This document shows, piece by piece, positions 46,230 through 57,246 of a DNA stretch of 64,000 bases. How positions within the stretch are numbered: position 1 is the first letter of the stretch; each line of letters begins with the position of its first letter. Where the stretch lies: contig CM106586.1 of NCBI GenBank assembly GCA_048013815.1, positions 23,188,001 through 23,252,000 of the forward strand, written 5' to 3'. Source of the DNA: Setoptus koraiensis. Lineage: Eukaryota > Arthropoda. Both the position numbers and the translations under genes were made by a program. The notes under the pieces were generated by a model. That model saw only the letters and a list, made by a program, of their open reading frames with translations. It ran no database searches and was not told the DNA's origin.

Positions 46230-47760
46230 TCGGTTATTGCCATTGCAACTACCAATCAATTGCCACCAACATTTGTCGTCGTGTCAACTAACCTGAAAGA
46301 TTGTTTAGCTCATAAATATCATATTTATAATAAACAGCACCAACGAACTCTCACTAGTGTCGAATCGATGCCACCCAGACAATTGTCAGACACGTTGTCA
46401 CATTGGCTTCCATTCTTTACATTGACAGAATACTACTTTTTGCGAACATTTTCATTCGAACAAATCGCCTGGAGAGATATTAAATGCCTGTCAATGAAAA
46501 TTAGTATTACATAATCTCAGCCGCAGCACAGATTTATCCCGGTCTTTAGTCATGATGTTTCGAGCTGTCATTTGACCTTCACGGGTCAACACTATCAGTA
46601 TAGTTGGTGGCTTTTGAGGCGAGCTGTATCTCGAGGACGGACAACGTTGACATTTTGGTAGCTTCGTGAGCAACGAGTCGATGTAACGAGTTTTCTTTAC
46701 TGAAGCCAATTGTTTTCACGGTGAAAATGTATCTTTCTATTGGCGTGTGCATCTTGATATTTCAAGCTACTAAAAACAAAAGCACTTTCGTCCATGAGCA
46801 CCCATTGATATAATGTGCTGACAATGTAATTCCAACTGCAGAATCCGCGCCGCAATCATACTGTAGAATCGCAGCCGAATGTTTTGCAAGGTTCAGTTGC
46901 TGTCCAAAACTTTTCTTATTATTATAATATGGCAGTATGATTAAAATAGAATCGGGTGTCTTCATTACAATCTCTTCCATAATATGGATACAGTGAACAA
47001 TGTTAACACTCTTTTAGGTACGTTCATCGAGCGTAAAATTTATGAATTGAATAATGGAGTCACACTAATCATTTATTTTCATTATTTATTGGTCGATAAT
47101 TATGGTAATAATTGGCGATAATTGGTCTATGTGAGTCTCGTCGATAATGGATCGAACAATGGCGAATGATAATAGACTGACCAATGAACAGCAGCGAACG
47201 AATGCCAACCACAATAATTGGCGTGCCACAGTGTGAATTTCAGCCTATATATAGGCCACTTTGATCTGATCGGTATACAAATAACAGATTCGCACAACAC
47301 AATGGATAAACATTGCCAACCATTATAGGCCATGAGCCCTATAATGTGTTCTATTAGTGGCGTATGATGCAAGCGTGTGTGCAAAGACAATGCTAAATGA
47401 AGAAAGAATAGACGCATGAACAAGTGTATAAATGCAAGAAATTAACTACAACAACAGCAACAACAACTTTGGACAAGTGAATGGATCCCTCCAAGTGAAT
47501 ACACAACTAACAAGCTGAAGCGATGATAGAAAAACGCCTAAAGAGTTGCAATACTCTTCTTTATTAGAGTGTGTATTCTAGTGGAACTAATTCTCTTGCA
47601 GCTCTTTCTCTCTCTCTCCCTCTCTATCTCTCTGTTTTGGAATATTCGTTTGTTGTTTGTTTGTACTAGTACATGTATAAGTATGTATGTCTGTGTGTAT
47701 AAGTGTGCATGTTTGTGCATGTATAATATTAATAATTATAATTATCTCTAGTTTGCAATA
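45501..47760. other. Intergenic, 3' side of Abd-B
   Basis: No supportable gene. It includes the AC microsatellite at 46188-46228 and a TC run near 47603-47632. The part just left of 47761 should be the Abd-B 3' untranslated region. Confidence 0.45.
46188..46228. repeat. AC dinucleotide microsatellite
   Basis: A perfect CA/AC tract of about 41 bp in noncoding DNA. Confidence 0.95.
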
Positions 47761-50388
47761 CTATTTGTACTGATGGTGATGATTTAAAAGGTTGTGATGA
47801 TGATTCCTATTTGAGTTTCTTTGGCTTGTTTTCTTATTCTTCATACGGCGATTCTGGAACCTGATCACCATGGAACATTTGGAGTTTTGAATTTTTGTTA
47901 ATTCATTATATTATCGCAGCGCATTCATTAAAAGTTGATAGAAGGTAGTTTTGTATTAAGTAAGCAAACGTTCGATGTTCGTTTTCGATTATTTTAACAT
48001 AGCAATATCGCAAGCAAGACATTTGGTGGGCATCAAAAGGGAGAAAGAAAGAGTCAGAAATAGAGTCAAGTTGTTTAAAGAGAAAAGGTTAGAACTTGTA
48101 TAATAAGTTAAAATTAAGCGTAAGTGTATGATATGATGTGTCAAAAGCAACAGCGCGCAAAACATGACTGATATTGCATTGAGCACATTGACTCTGTCAA
48201 ACGCGGCGGCTGAAATTTTGTTAATATCGTGAGTGACAAATTGAATTATCATTAGCGCAAAAGTATATATATATATATAATACATATACTTTTGCTATAT
48301 TATATATATATAAATTACGTACCATATTTTCACTTGACGCTCGGTTAAACTCAAACTTCGTGCCAATTCCCATCTCTTTTGCTTATTAACATAATTACTA
48401 TATAAGAACTCTTTCTCTAATTCCAATGTTTGCGCCTTAGAATATGGTTTCCTTTTTTTCCTATGGTGATGTGCATGATTGTTGACAACATGTTGCTGTT
48501 GTTGTTGCTGCTGTTGATGTTGGTGCTGTTGGTGATGCTGCTGCTTGACAACAACATTGGGATTGACCGCTGCCGCTGCAGCCGCTCCGGCGGCAACAGC
48601 ATTTAGCAAATGTTGCTGTTTGACAACTATGGGTGCAACAACTGCAGCAGCAACAGCAGGATCTATAATTTGTTGTTCCTGGGGTTGTTGCGATTGAGAT
48701 TGTTGTTGCTGTTGTCGTTGTTGTTGTTGCTGCTGCTGTTGTTGTGATATCATAGATCTCGGGGTGACAGTGGCCACATGGTAAGCATCGGGTTCTGCTT
48801 TTAGAGCTACATTGGTGAGTGGTTGCTGGCGATGATGGAGGTGTGGATGTTGTTGTTGCTGGTGTTGATCTAAGTGTTGCTGGTGATGATGATGTGGGTG
48901 TTGCTGGTGTTGTTGTTGCAGTTGAGCCACAACCGATGAAGGGGATACACTAGCGGAAGTGGCCCCATTTGAGTGACCAGCAGCTAATTGTAACTGTTGC
49001 TGTTGTTGTTGATGGTGTTGTTGGTGCTGTTGGGCGAGCGGTTGTTGTTGTTGGTGGTGATGATGATGATAGTGCTGCTGTTGTTGATGATGCTGTTGGT
49101 GGTGATGGTCATGATGCAACTGTTGCTGATGTTGTTGTTGTTGTTGATTATGATGTGGATGATGCGGATGATGTGGATGATGTGGATGATGCGCGTGATG
49201 CGAATGATGTGGATGATGAGGATGATGTGGAAGATGTGGCGATGTGGCGGTGACTGCAGCTCCTGCTAGATATTGTGGTAATGTGCCATTGATCATCCAT
49301 GGATATGTCGACGCTTGATAACAGGCAGCCTGATGCAGGGCAGCCGCTTGTTGTGCAACACTAGAATGATGCTGCTGGGCCTCTTGATATTGTCTGGCAA
49401 CATTGACTGCATTTGCGACATTTAGCGAGCTAGGTGAATTGGCGACAGCGGCAGCCGCTGCTGCCGCACTCACCGCAGCCGATTGCTGATGGTGATGATG
49501 GTGGTGCTGATGATTATAGGCTGCTGCCGCGGCAACATTATGCTGGTGATGCGATTGTTGCATAGAGGCCGCATGATGCTGCTGTTGCTGTTGATGGTTG
49601 GCCCTATGGTGGTGCTGTTGTTGTTGCTGTTGTTGTAGGTGGTGATGTTGTTGTTGGTGGTGCTGTTGGTGGTGTTGAAGGTGCTGCTGGTGTGTCTGCA
49701 GGGGGCCCGATTGACCAGTTGCTGCAGACCCGTCCGACGATAGACTGTTGTTGTTGCTGTTGTGCAAATTGGTTTGTTGTTGCTGCTGCAATGTTGGCGA
49801 CACGTTGGTTGAGGATTTGTTGATGTGCTGTTGTTGTTGTTGAGTGAATTGTTCTTGATGCAAATCTAGCTGCTGGAGGTGATGCTGGTGGTGCAATTGA
49901 TTTGGTTGCTGGTGATGCTGCTGGTGCTGTTGTTGTAATTGCTGTTGGCCATTTGTGTTGCCGTCTTGCTGTTGTGATATGTGCTGGTGATGCTGAAAGT
50001 GTTGCTCATAATGCTGCTGATGCTGCTGGTGTTGTTGTTGTTGTTGTTGTTGGTGACTCTGAATTTGATTGAGATTATCTGGTGTAATATTATTTGTCAA
50101 TGTGGGCGTCGATTGGGGACTCACATGGCCGGCCAGCATGGGCTCGCCGGTGCCGCTCACTAAACTCGCGGGCGACTGATGATAATGACTGTGCGTGACA
50201 GGTACATTTGTGACCGGACTAGCCGAATGATTGAATTGATTGTGATTGTTGTAGTTGGTCCTAGATTGTGTGACGGCCGCCGATGCGGCTGCCGTTGCTG
50301 CTGCCACCGTCATTGCTGATTGTTCATTATGCGACACAACGGGATTGCTGTATGATAAATAATCTGTGGCGGCCTCAGTAATATTCAT
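47761..50388 (-). CDS. Abd-B: Abdominal-B Hox transcription factor, two exons
   Basis: This is the posterior Hox protein that patterns the rear body and binds DNA through its homeodomain. Exon 1 is 48323-50388 (688 codons plus 2 bases, ATG at 50388). Exon 2 is 47761-47860. The intron is 462 bp, with a GTACGT donor and an ATCAG acceptor, and it splits the codon of homeodomain Trp48. The product is 721 residues. The homeodomain starts about residue 640 ([19 protein letters not shown], then [19 protein letters not shown]) and continues in exon 2 with [14 protein letters not shown]. This is Abd-B class by the RKKRKPYSK start and the KQKRWELAR helix. The rest is His/Gln-rich from CAC/CAG runs. A YPWM tetrapeptide stands at 362-365, far from the homeodomain, while the Trp-containing motif usually just before the Abd-B homeodomain is not seen. 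The exon 2 tail is short (LLNHHHQYK end). Confidence 0.95.
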
Positions 50389-51545
50389 CTTTTGCTCATC
50401 TTTTCATCAAGGATCGCGCCTATTAATTACCAGTAATTACTATTATCTAACTAACGCTCGCTGATCACTTGCTGACTGCACTGTCTTTGTTGTTTATGAT
50501 GATATTTTAATGTCTTAATTAATTAATTATTTATTTATTTACTTTTGATTGGCCCACTGTAATGGCTTTTCGCTCTTGCTCAGCGCTCTCTGATCGTTAC
50601 ACTCTAATGTCTTGCTGTTCTCTGCCTCGTCTCTCTCGCTGATCGCGTTGTCGTGTGTGAAAAATAAACAATTGTATTAGTTCGAACAATTCGACAATGC
50701 ACATTCGACAATATGTGACGTATAGGCCTGTATGCCTGCGACTAAGTCGGCCTAAGTTGCCTGCTCTCTCTCTCTCTCTCTCCTTCTCTCGCCTTGCGAA
50801 ATTTGTTCAGTCGACTCGAACGACGCTACAGCTTTCGCATGTTGCAATTTCACGTGTATCGCAAACAAATGTGTGTGTGTGTGTGTCTGCGCTTGCGCAA
50901 ACAACCCAGATGATTAGCTCATTTGGTTTGAGTTGCTCAAAATCGAATTGTCGAGTGTTGTCGAACTTTAGAATCGAACAAACTTTCAGCGAATCGTACA
51001 TCCTGCTCTCCAATCGCAAGACTCAGAGCGCAGACTCAGAGTGCACCCACTTGCGCCTTATACGGCGACTTTAGCCTCACTCAAGCTCACTCTGATGAGC
51101 AAAGTTCGAACCAACTCGACTCAATACCAACTATCACCACCTATAATCAACGTTATATACAGCCCAAGCGACCCCAACGCCATCTGGCCTCCGCGATGCT
51201 CACTAGACTTTTCGCTATCACCACAATGATACCGAAAAATGATAGATACTCGAGTTCTCTAGATGCAACATGGCTTAGCAATAATTCATTATTAAGTATA
51301 TAATTATAACTGACAATGGGCCAAACAATTAGATGTGATTATTACATAGTTACCACCACAGTTACAGCCTTTTTATTGTTGCGATTTTCAAGAAAATAGT
51401 CGCTTTCTCGTGATACACAATCATAGATATTTATATATTAAACTCACTCGAAACAGAGACTGAATGAGCTTCCAGAACATCTATTTTGGTTAGTCAACCG
51501 AAAATCAACCCTTCTAGCCGACAACAAATATGGTCCGCTCACTGT
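50389..51545. other. Abd-B upstream region
   Basis: This is the 5' flank of Abd-B up to the 3' end of PSMA2. It contains TTAATTAATTAATTATTTATTT near 50516-50537 (homeobox-type ATTA cores), a CT run at about 50763-50780 and a GT run near 50870. It probably holds the promoter. No gene was seen. Confidence 0.5.
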
Positions 51546-52256
51546 CTATCCTACGTTGGCTAGATAGTCTTTTATTTCTGCCGGTGTAAGACGCTTAAAT
51601 CCATCCTTATTGCAGACGCCAATCTCAATGTTGTCGGCTGTCATTTGGCCTTCAAAACCCTCTTTGAGTGTTAAAATAGCGGTGTGAACAGCGTCCTCTA
51701 ATTCCAGATCTTCTGAGTAACGTTTCTCAAGAAACGATTTGCCATTGACATAATTCTTTCCCATAGCTGTGGCTTTCCAGGCGAAGTAGGCTCCAGATGG
51801 ATCACATTGGAATAAGTAGGATCTATCTTCATCCTTGTCATAACCGGCCGTGAGAAGAGAGACTCCAAATGGTCTGACGCCTCCCGATTGTGTGTACTCT
51901 TGCATAATGTAAGCCACTTTCTGTACTAATTGTGGGGTAGGTATAGGTTCATCATATGTCAATTGATACTGTTGCGCTATCTTTCTGGCTTTTCTAACTA
52001 ATAGACGATAATCTGGTCCCATGCCCGAGTAAATCATTCCTATGTGTGATGTGATTGGCTCTATTTTCATAATAGAATGTTCATCAAATAACAATGACTT
52101 GTGTTTCTTCTCGGTTGCTAGAACAACTCCATTTGAGGCCTTGATGCCCACCGAGGGGGCACCGGCGGCTACAGCTGCCAGAGCATATTCTATTTGGACG
52201 AGTTTTCCCGACGGGCTGAATGTTGTCAACGAGAAACTGTATCTTTCTGTCGACAT
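51546..52256 (-). CDS. PSMA2: Proteasome subunit alpha type 2
   Basis: This is an alpha-ring subunit of the 20S proteasome. The true start is taken as ATG at 52256, giving 236 residues that begin [20 protein letters not shown], which aligns with human [20 protein letters not shown]. The open frame runs 29 codons further upstream to 52343, but that part has no counterpart in the family. Conserved blocks: [74 protein letters not shown] and [10 protein letters not shown]. It has one exon. The length equals the usual 234-236. Being an alpha subunit it has no catalytic Thr. Confidence 0.97.
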   Translation of the reverse strand: MSTERYSFSLTTFSPSGKLVQIEYALAAVAAGAPSVGIKASNGVVLATEKKHKSLLFDEHSIMKIEPITSHIGMIYSGMGPDYRLLVRKARKIAQQYQLTYDEPIPTPQLVQKVAYIMQEYTQSGGVRPFGVSLLTAGYDKDEDRSYLFQCDPSGAYFAWKATAMGKNYVNGKSFLEKRYSEDLELEDAVHTAILTLKEGFEGQMTADNIEIGVCNKDGFKRLTPAEIKDYLANVG

Positions 52257-52362
52257 GTTGGTCTGGAAGATGTTTAGATGTTGACAAAAACACTGTTGGT
52301 GCGCTCTGGTGAATGTCGATGTGAAATCTGATGTTAAATTCAAATTGTCACGGTATTGAACT

Positions 52363-52692
52363 TTATTGGGCTGCGACGTTTAGCTGTTGACAAGATGCCG
52401 ATGTGCCAATAATAAGAGTAGAGGCCGAATAATAATCAGTTATTGTCAATGGATTCAGTGCATGTGTGTCGATAAGAATATTATCCGACATTTGCTTCAG
52501 CAGCTGTAAAACAGCGGTGCTCTCTTGGTCTCCCCCGCTCGACTGTGTGTGTCTCCCTTGAAGATAAGCGGGCATTTCACTGTTCAGTTGGTGGAAGGGA
52601 GCAAATAAACGATGGGAGCATACACACGACGGGAGACGGGGCACAAAATGCCAGTTTATTGTTGTCAAGGCGCTAGTTTTGAAACAACGCAT
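52363..52692 (-). CDS. Short uncharacterised open frame upstream of PSMA2
   Basis: The ATG-initiated frame of 109 residues ends 106 bp before the PSMA2 start on the same strand. Its stop codon overlaps an AATAAA on that strand, so a transcript could end there. The second half from Met40 ([11 protein letters not shown] onwards, with [16 protein letters not shown]) looks more protein-like than the Cys/His-scattered first half. I do not recognise a family. It could be a small real protein or a chance frame in the PSMA2 5' region. Confidence 0.35.
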   Translation of the reverse strand: MRCFKTSALTTINWHFVPRLPSCVCSHRLFAPFHQLNSEMPAYLQGRHTQSSGGDQESTAVLQLLKQMSDNILIDTHALNPLTITDYYSASTLIIGTSASCQQLNVAAQ

Positions 52693-52987
52693 ATCCGGGT
52701 TCTTTCAGATGTGAATAGATGGCGCTAAGAAAAAAATATTTTTCACTATCTCAGTACAGTCATTGGTCTAACACCAGGCAAATAGTACACAAGTACTAGT
52801 GGCATTCCACATATTTAAAATACACACGGTATACCGACGATCCGAACAGACACACGGACGCACAGACAATGATGCGTACGTCTTGTTAAAGTGGTAATGT
52901 TTGTGCGTGTACTGTGGCATCCATAGTCTATTGGTGCTGTTGTTGCTCTATGTGCGATGATGCACACAAAACTCAATTGCCAATGTA

Positions 52988-53232
52988 TAGGGTGATCATC
53001 TAATATAGATTGAGCGACGCTCAGAGTATAACGCAGAAACGCTACAGTTTGCAAAGTGTACACTATTTGTGCACACCAAAAATGAGCATAACTTAGTTTT
53101 GCTGCGTGTTGCCCATTCAATGGCCCATCCAACATGTAAGATACAACACCATTTGTACACAGCCTGTGCGCCGCCAAAGGTAACCTTTGTGCACTTTTGT
53201 GCGGCGCATCCAATCTCTTCTTGATCACCCTA
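52988..53232. mobile_element. MITE-like nonautonomous DNA transposon, TA target site
   Basis: The left end TAGGGTGATCA (52988-52998) and right end TGATCACCCTA (53222-53232) are perfect 11-bp inverted repeats. They extend imperfectly to about 30 bp: both sides carry AGATTG followed by a GCG.CGC stretch. TA dinucleotides flank both ends, as expected for Tc1/mariner-type insertion. The 245-bp interior has no transposase; the frame on the minus strand is incidental. The structure suggests a mariner-derived MITE. Whether other copies exist cannot be judged from one window. Confidence 0.75.
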
Positions 53233-54003
53233 TACGTACACACGCATAGGCACACATACATGAAATGATACGTATAGAAATTATCACCACCAGCCACTAT
53301 TATTATTAATTATATATAAATAGATTATTCATACATTATTATCAACTTACAACAGATATGTATATACATATATCTGTATGTATCTATATGTATTTCACTA
53401 ATTATCTTCATTTACATACATAGACATATGTGTATGTAGGGACGCACATAAACAGACCATACATGAACAACACACATAGATTTAGTCAAGAAAGAGAGAC
53501 ACCACCACCACCACATATTTTCAGACAATATCAACAACATTAGAGAAACTTCTTGAAGATAAATCCTCTTGCGATATACACACATTTATATTGATACACA
53601 AGCATATATCCATATATTCATATATATATATATATATATCTATATATATGTATATATATATGTGTTTATTCTTATATGTATACCATAATATATCTTCATC
53701 TATATACATAGATAGCTAGACATATCTTAACGTGGATATATATATATATATAGATTTATATATATATATATTTATGTATATATATATATACATACATAAA
53801 AACAGGCACACATTGGCACATAGCGAGAGTCAGCGACACAAATCATTATTATTATTATATTAGTACTATATATAATTCTTATTATTATCACTATCACCAC
53901 CTATTATTATTATTATTATTAACTGATTTACCATCGCTATTATTACTAGCGTTATTATTATTATTATCCACACACACACACTTACATCCATACAAATCCT
54001 CAA
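53233..54003. other. AT-rich low-complexity 5' flank of Ras
   Basis: Dominated by TATA, TATG and TATTAT repeats (for example 53618-53660, 53736-53790, 53845-53960). It precedes the Ras start codon and may include its 5' untranslated region. No other gene was found. Confidence 0.6.
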
Positions 54004-54570
54004 ATGACAGAATATAAATTAGTGGTCGTTGGAGCCGGTGGAGTTGGTAAAAGCGCTTTGACAATACAATTGATACAAAATCATTTTGTTGACGAATATG
54101 ATCCCACGATAGAGGATTCCTATAGGAAGCAAGTGGTTATAGATGGCGAAACTTGCTTATTAGATATTCTTGACACTGCTGGTCAAGAAGAATACAGCGC
54201 TATGCGTGATCAATATATGAGAACTGGCGAAGGTTTTCTTTTAGTTTTTGCTGTTAATAACACTAAATCTTTTGAAGATATAGCAATGTATCGTGAGCAG
54301 ATCAAAAGAGTTAAAGATTCTGATGATGTACCGATGGTTCTAGTCGGTAACAAATGCGATTTAACGCCCAGGCATATTAATGAAAGGGAGACGAGGGATG
54401 TCGCCCAAAATTACAACATTCCCTTTATAGAGACCTCGGCCAAGACAAGAATGGGTGTAGATGAAGCTTTCTATACTTTAGTTAGAGAAATCCGAAAAGA
54501 AAAAGAACGCAAAGAACGCGACAGAAGGAGAGGACGCGATAGAAGGATTCGTAATTGTAACGTTTTGTAA
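54004..54570 (+). CDS. Ras85D: Ras small GTPase (Ras85D / K-Ras type)
   Basis: A 188-residue membrane-anchored GTPase switch that relays receptor tyrosine kinase signals to Raf/MAPK. The first 60 or so residues equal the canonical Ras sequence: P-loop GAGGVGKS at 10-17, effector loop [12 protein letters not shown], switch [18 protein letters not shown], then NKCD and [20 protein letters not shown]. Gly12, Gly13 and Gln61 are the normal residues. The tail is strongly basic ([15 protein letters not shown]) and ends in the CAAX box CNVL, where the final Leu favours geranylgeranylation. It has one exon. It converges with NAF1, about 125 bp away. Confidence 0.97.
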   Translation: MTEYKLVVVGAGGVGKSALTIQLIQNHFVDEYDPTIEDSYRKQVVIDGETCLLDILDTAGQEEYSAMRDQYMRTGEGFLLVFAVNNTKSFEDIAMYREQIKRVKDSDDVPMVLVGNKCDLTPRHINERETRDVAQNYNIPFIETSAKTRMGVDEAFYTLVREIRKEKERKERDRRRGRDRRIRNCNVL

Positions 54571-54696
54571 CGTATTAAATATATACATATAAAGTATTTA
54601 TATATATGTATAAACGCATATATATATAAACACGTAACTATCTATTTATAACTATATGGATATACAGAGATTATTATTATTGTTTGGCTACATAAA

Positions 54697-55437
54697 TCAC
54701 CTGCGAGACCTTTTTGGCGACAAAGAATTAATCGAATTGGGTTCATTTTGATTTTCGTTTCGACTTCTCAACTTTGACTTGGCTCGTCGCTCCTCTTCGT
54801 CGTCAGAGTAGTCCCTGAGATGGTCGGGAGGTTCGTTATTGTCTTTCCAACTAGCATCTGTACCTTTGATTTTTCTTAGCTGATTTACAAAGACAAAGCT
54901 AGTGATAGATATATCGGCCGATGGTGCAAAATATACAGCCATGTCGACTGTCAAATGCTTTGATGCAATATCCTCTTCTGTATTGAATCTTATCGAGTAT
55001 GAAGGCTCCTTCACTTGTCCTAGAACGTCGAATATTTGACCTATAGGATTTCCATCAGCAAAAAACAGAACCGAATCGATATTCAACGGTGGCATATCCT
55101 TATCTGACTGGACTATAATTTGCTTCTCAACAATGGTACTAATCGTTCCCAAACGGGCTAATGTGTTTGAAGGCACTGATATCTTGAGATCCTCAATGGG
55201 GGGCAGATCTTGCAGAAGTAACTCTCCCTCCGTTTTCGGGACAAAAACTGCGCGTTCAACTATATTGTCTTCCTCATCATCATCATCCATGTGTGTTTCG
55301 CGACAAGGCGACACTATCGATGAAACTGTATCGGAAGAGTCATCCTCAACTTCCTTGTCTGAGTCATCATCTGAACTGTCTGATGCATAGGCCGATGAGA
55401 GCTGCCTTAAGCCATTTGGATCCTTTGTTGTTTCCAT
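54697..55437 (-). CDS. NAF1: H/ACA snoRNP assembly factor NAF1
   Basis: NAF1 is a nuclear factor that binds dyskerin/Cbf5 and is later replaced by GAR1 during H/ACA RNP and telomerase RNA assembly. The 246-residue product has an acidic N-terminus (DSSDDDSDKEVEDDSSD), then the GAR1/NAF1 beta-barrel core: LPPIEDLKISVPSNT, LGTISTIVEKQIIVQS, LNIDSVLFFADGNPIGQIFD and VLGQVKEPSYSIRFN. The C-terminus is a basic, acidic-spotted tail (SDDEEERRAKSK) and lacks the long Pro-rich extension of vertebrate NAF1. On the minus strand, CTTTTTACAG then GTAAATGG just before the ATG is a good acceptor, so a noncoding 5' exon is likely. It diverges from MVD. Confidence 0.9.
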   Translation of the reverse strand: METTKDPNGLRQLSSAYASDSSDDDSDKEVEDDSSDTVSSIVSPCRETHMDDDDEEDNIVERAVFVPKTEGELLLQDLPPIEDLKISVPSNTLARLGTISTIVEKQIIVQSDKDMPPLNIDSVLFFADGNPIGQIFDVLGQVKEPSYSIRFNTEEDIASKHLTVDMAVYFAPSADISITSFVFVNQLRKIKGTDASWKDNNEPPDHLRDYSDDEEERRAKSKLRSRNENQNEPNSINSLSPKRSRR

Positions 55438-55849
55438 TTACCTGTAAAAAGATTATCGAGCTGCTGAGTGATTCTTTGAAATGCAGCGAATTTAAGTTTA
55501 GTCTAACAAGTTTCATTGTGCAATGAGCATTTTCTGATGCGGCCCTCTGATGACGGAAAGTTTTTCATCAACGCGCATGCAATCAGCTGTGAGGCCAGAG
55601 CACATGTGTTTCAATCAACACACACAGTTATAAACAGGTAGGCACACACACAAACAAGATTTCTAACAACCTTGCAAGATACACGTATACAGTTTCTTTG
55701 AGACAAGAATCTCCATAAGTGATGATGCGGTCACCAATCTTCATTAGTTACCGGACAAAACTATCTAGTGATGCCTTAGGTAACAACTCTCTATTTCCAC
55801 AACCATTCTCCTTATTATTTCAAAAAGTAAGTTCTAATAAGTTGCGAAA
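55438..55849. promoter_or_regulatory. Shared divergent promoter region of NAF1 and MVD
   Basis: About 410 bp separate two start codons pointing apart, so both promoters must fit here or in 5' introns. A splice-acceptor-like site abuts the NAF1 ATG. I see no obvious TATA box. Confidence 0.5.
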
Positions 55850-57080
55850 ATGGCTTTTAAGCAGGTCACCGCCAAGGCACCAGTTAATATAGCCGTTATT
55901 AAGTATTGGGGAAAAGCCGACGAGAAACTTAAGATACCTATAAATGACTCTATCAGCGGGACTCTATCTCTAGATGAACTGTGCACTACCACAACTATCA
56001 AACTATCTGACACCTACACTGAGGATCAATTATATCTCAACAATGTACGACAGAGTTTGGATGAAAATGGTCAACGATTTAGATTGCTCATTGAAGAAGG
56101 TGAGTCTCCAACTGAATCTTATATTTCTTATTCCTCACGACTGACACTAACATTGATACTACCACCCAAACTAAATTTATCGATTATCAGTCCGAAGAAG
56201 AACTCCAAACAAGGAGTTGGCTTCTTTGTATGCCCACATTGAGTCTGAAAACAATTTTCCAACTGCAGCTGGATTAGCATCATCGGCTGCAGGTTTTGCC
56301 TGCTTGGCATTCGTCTTAGGGCATGCATTCGAATTAACAGATAGAAAAGAATTATCCATACTAGCCAGAATAGGATCTGGAAGCGCTTGTAGATCCCTTT
56401 ACGGAGGGTTTGTTCGTTGGCACAGAGGAAATAGTTCAGATTCCTCTGTAGCAGAGCAATTGTTTGATCACAATCATTGGCCGGAAATCAGAGTTCTTAT
56501 TTGTGTAGCTAATGAATCACAAAAGGAAATATCAAGCTCGCTTGGAATGCGCTACAGTAAAGAGACTAGCAAATTACTAGAACATAGGGCGGACGTAGTA
56601 GTTCCTGTTAGGGTTGAGGAGATGATAGGGGCAATACGTGACAAAGACTTCGAATCGTTCGGTCGCATTACGATGCAAGATTCCAACCAGTTCCATGCCA
56701 TTTGCCTGGATACCTGGCCTCCAATACGTTATTTGAATGATACTAGTTACTCTATAATGAGGCTATGCTCACTTATTAATAAGTTTTATGGTGAGATAAA
56801 AGTTGCGTATACTTTTGATGCAGGACCGAATGCTTGCATCTATACCACTGAAGAAATGATAGACAGTTTGATCGCGGTTATCCTTCACTTTTACCCAGGA
56901 GAAAATGGCCTCCCCATTACAATAAAAGGTAGATTAGGTAATGAGAGAGACTCCAAACAGACCACAAAAACTAGAGATGAGTTAATCGGATTCCTTAGGA
57001 GTCAGAATCAAGCAATCTCGATGAATTCATTAAGCTACCTCATTAGCACAAAGATAGGAGAAGGTCCAAAATTGGTTTGA
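55850..57080 (+). CDS. MVD: Diphosphomevalonate decarboxylase, two exons
   Basis: It catalyses the ATP-dependent decarboxylation of mevalonate diphosphate to isopentenyl diphosphate, the last step of the mevalonate pathway. Exon 1 is 55850-56099 and exon 2 is 56191-57080, with a 91-bp intron bounded by GTGAGT and ATTATCAG. The phase-1 join makes [20 protein letters not shown], in line with human. The product is 379 residues (human about 400). Motifs: [18 protein letters not shown] at the start, the GHMP ATP loop [46 protein letters not shown] and the catalytic-Asp segment [10 protein letters not shown]. Both reading frames are needed, so the break is an intron and not a mutation. Arthropods keep this branch for juvenile hormone, dolichol and prenylation but not sterols. 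Confidence 0.95.
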
Positions 57081-57246
57081 TACCAATATTTCGCTATCTA
57101 AACACAAGGGAATTTCGTGCCATATAAATATATTATATTTTCTAAGCATAGTGCAGATATGTTATTGAAAGAAGGTTCAGTTGGGCGATAATAATTCAAT
57201 GATAAGGACAGGCTAAAACTATTTCTATAATATTAACAAGATCTAA

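Noticed and set aside
48969-49269. Plus-strand Val/Asp- and Met/Leu-rich frames opposite Abd-B
   Set aside because: These are antisense shadows of the His/Gln codon runs of Abd-B exon 1.
47761-50388. mir-iab-4 or mir-10 type Hox microRNA near Abd-B
   Set aside because: I looked for the mature sequences I remember on both strands around the gene and did not see them. Divergent copies cannot be ruled out by eye.
52257-52343. N-terminal extension of PSMA2
   Set aside because: The 29 extra codons have no counterpart in the family, and the internal ATG aligns with the known N-terminus.
52815-53297. 160-codon minus-strand frame across the MITE-like element
   Set aside because: It spans the inverted repeats and flanking DNA, with no domain. 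The inverted-repeat structure explains the region better.
56100-56242. Frameshift in MVD
   Set aside because: A proper 91-bp intron with GTGAGT and ATTATCAG in matching phase explains the change of frame.
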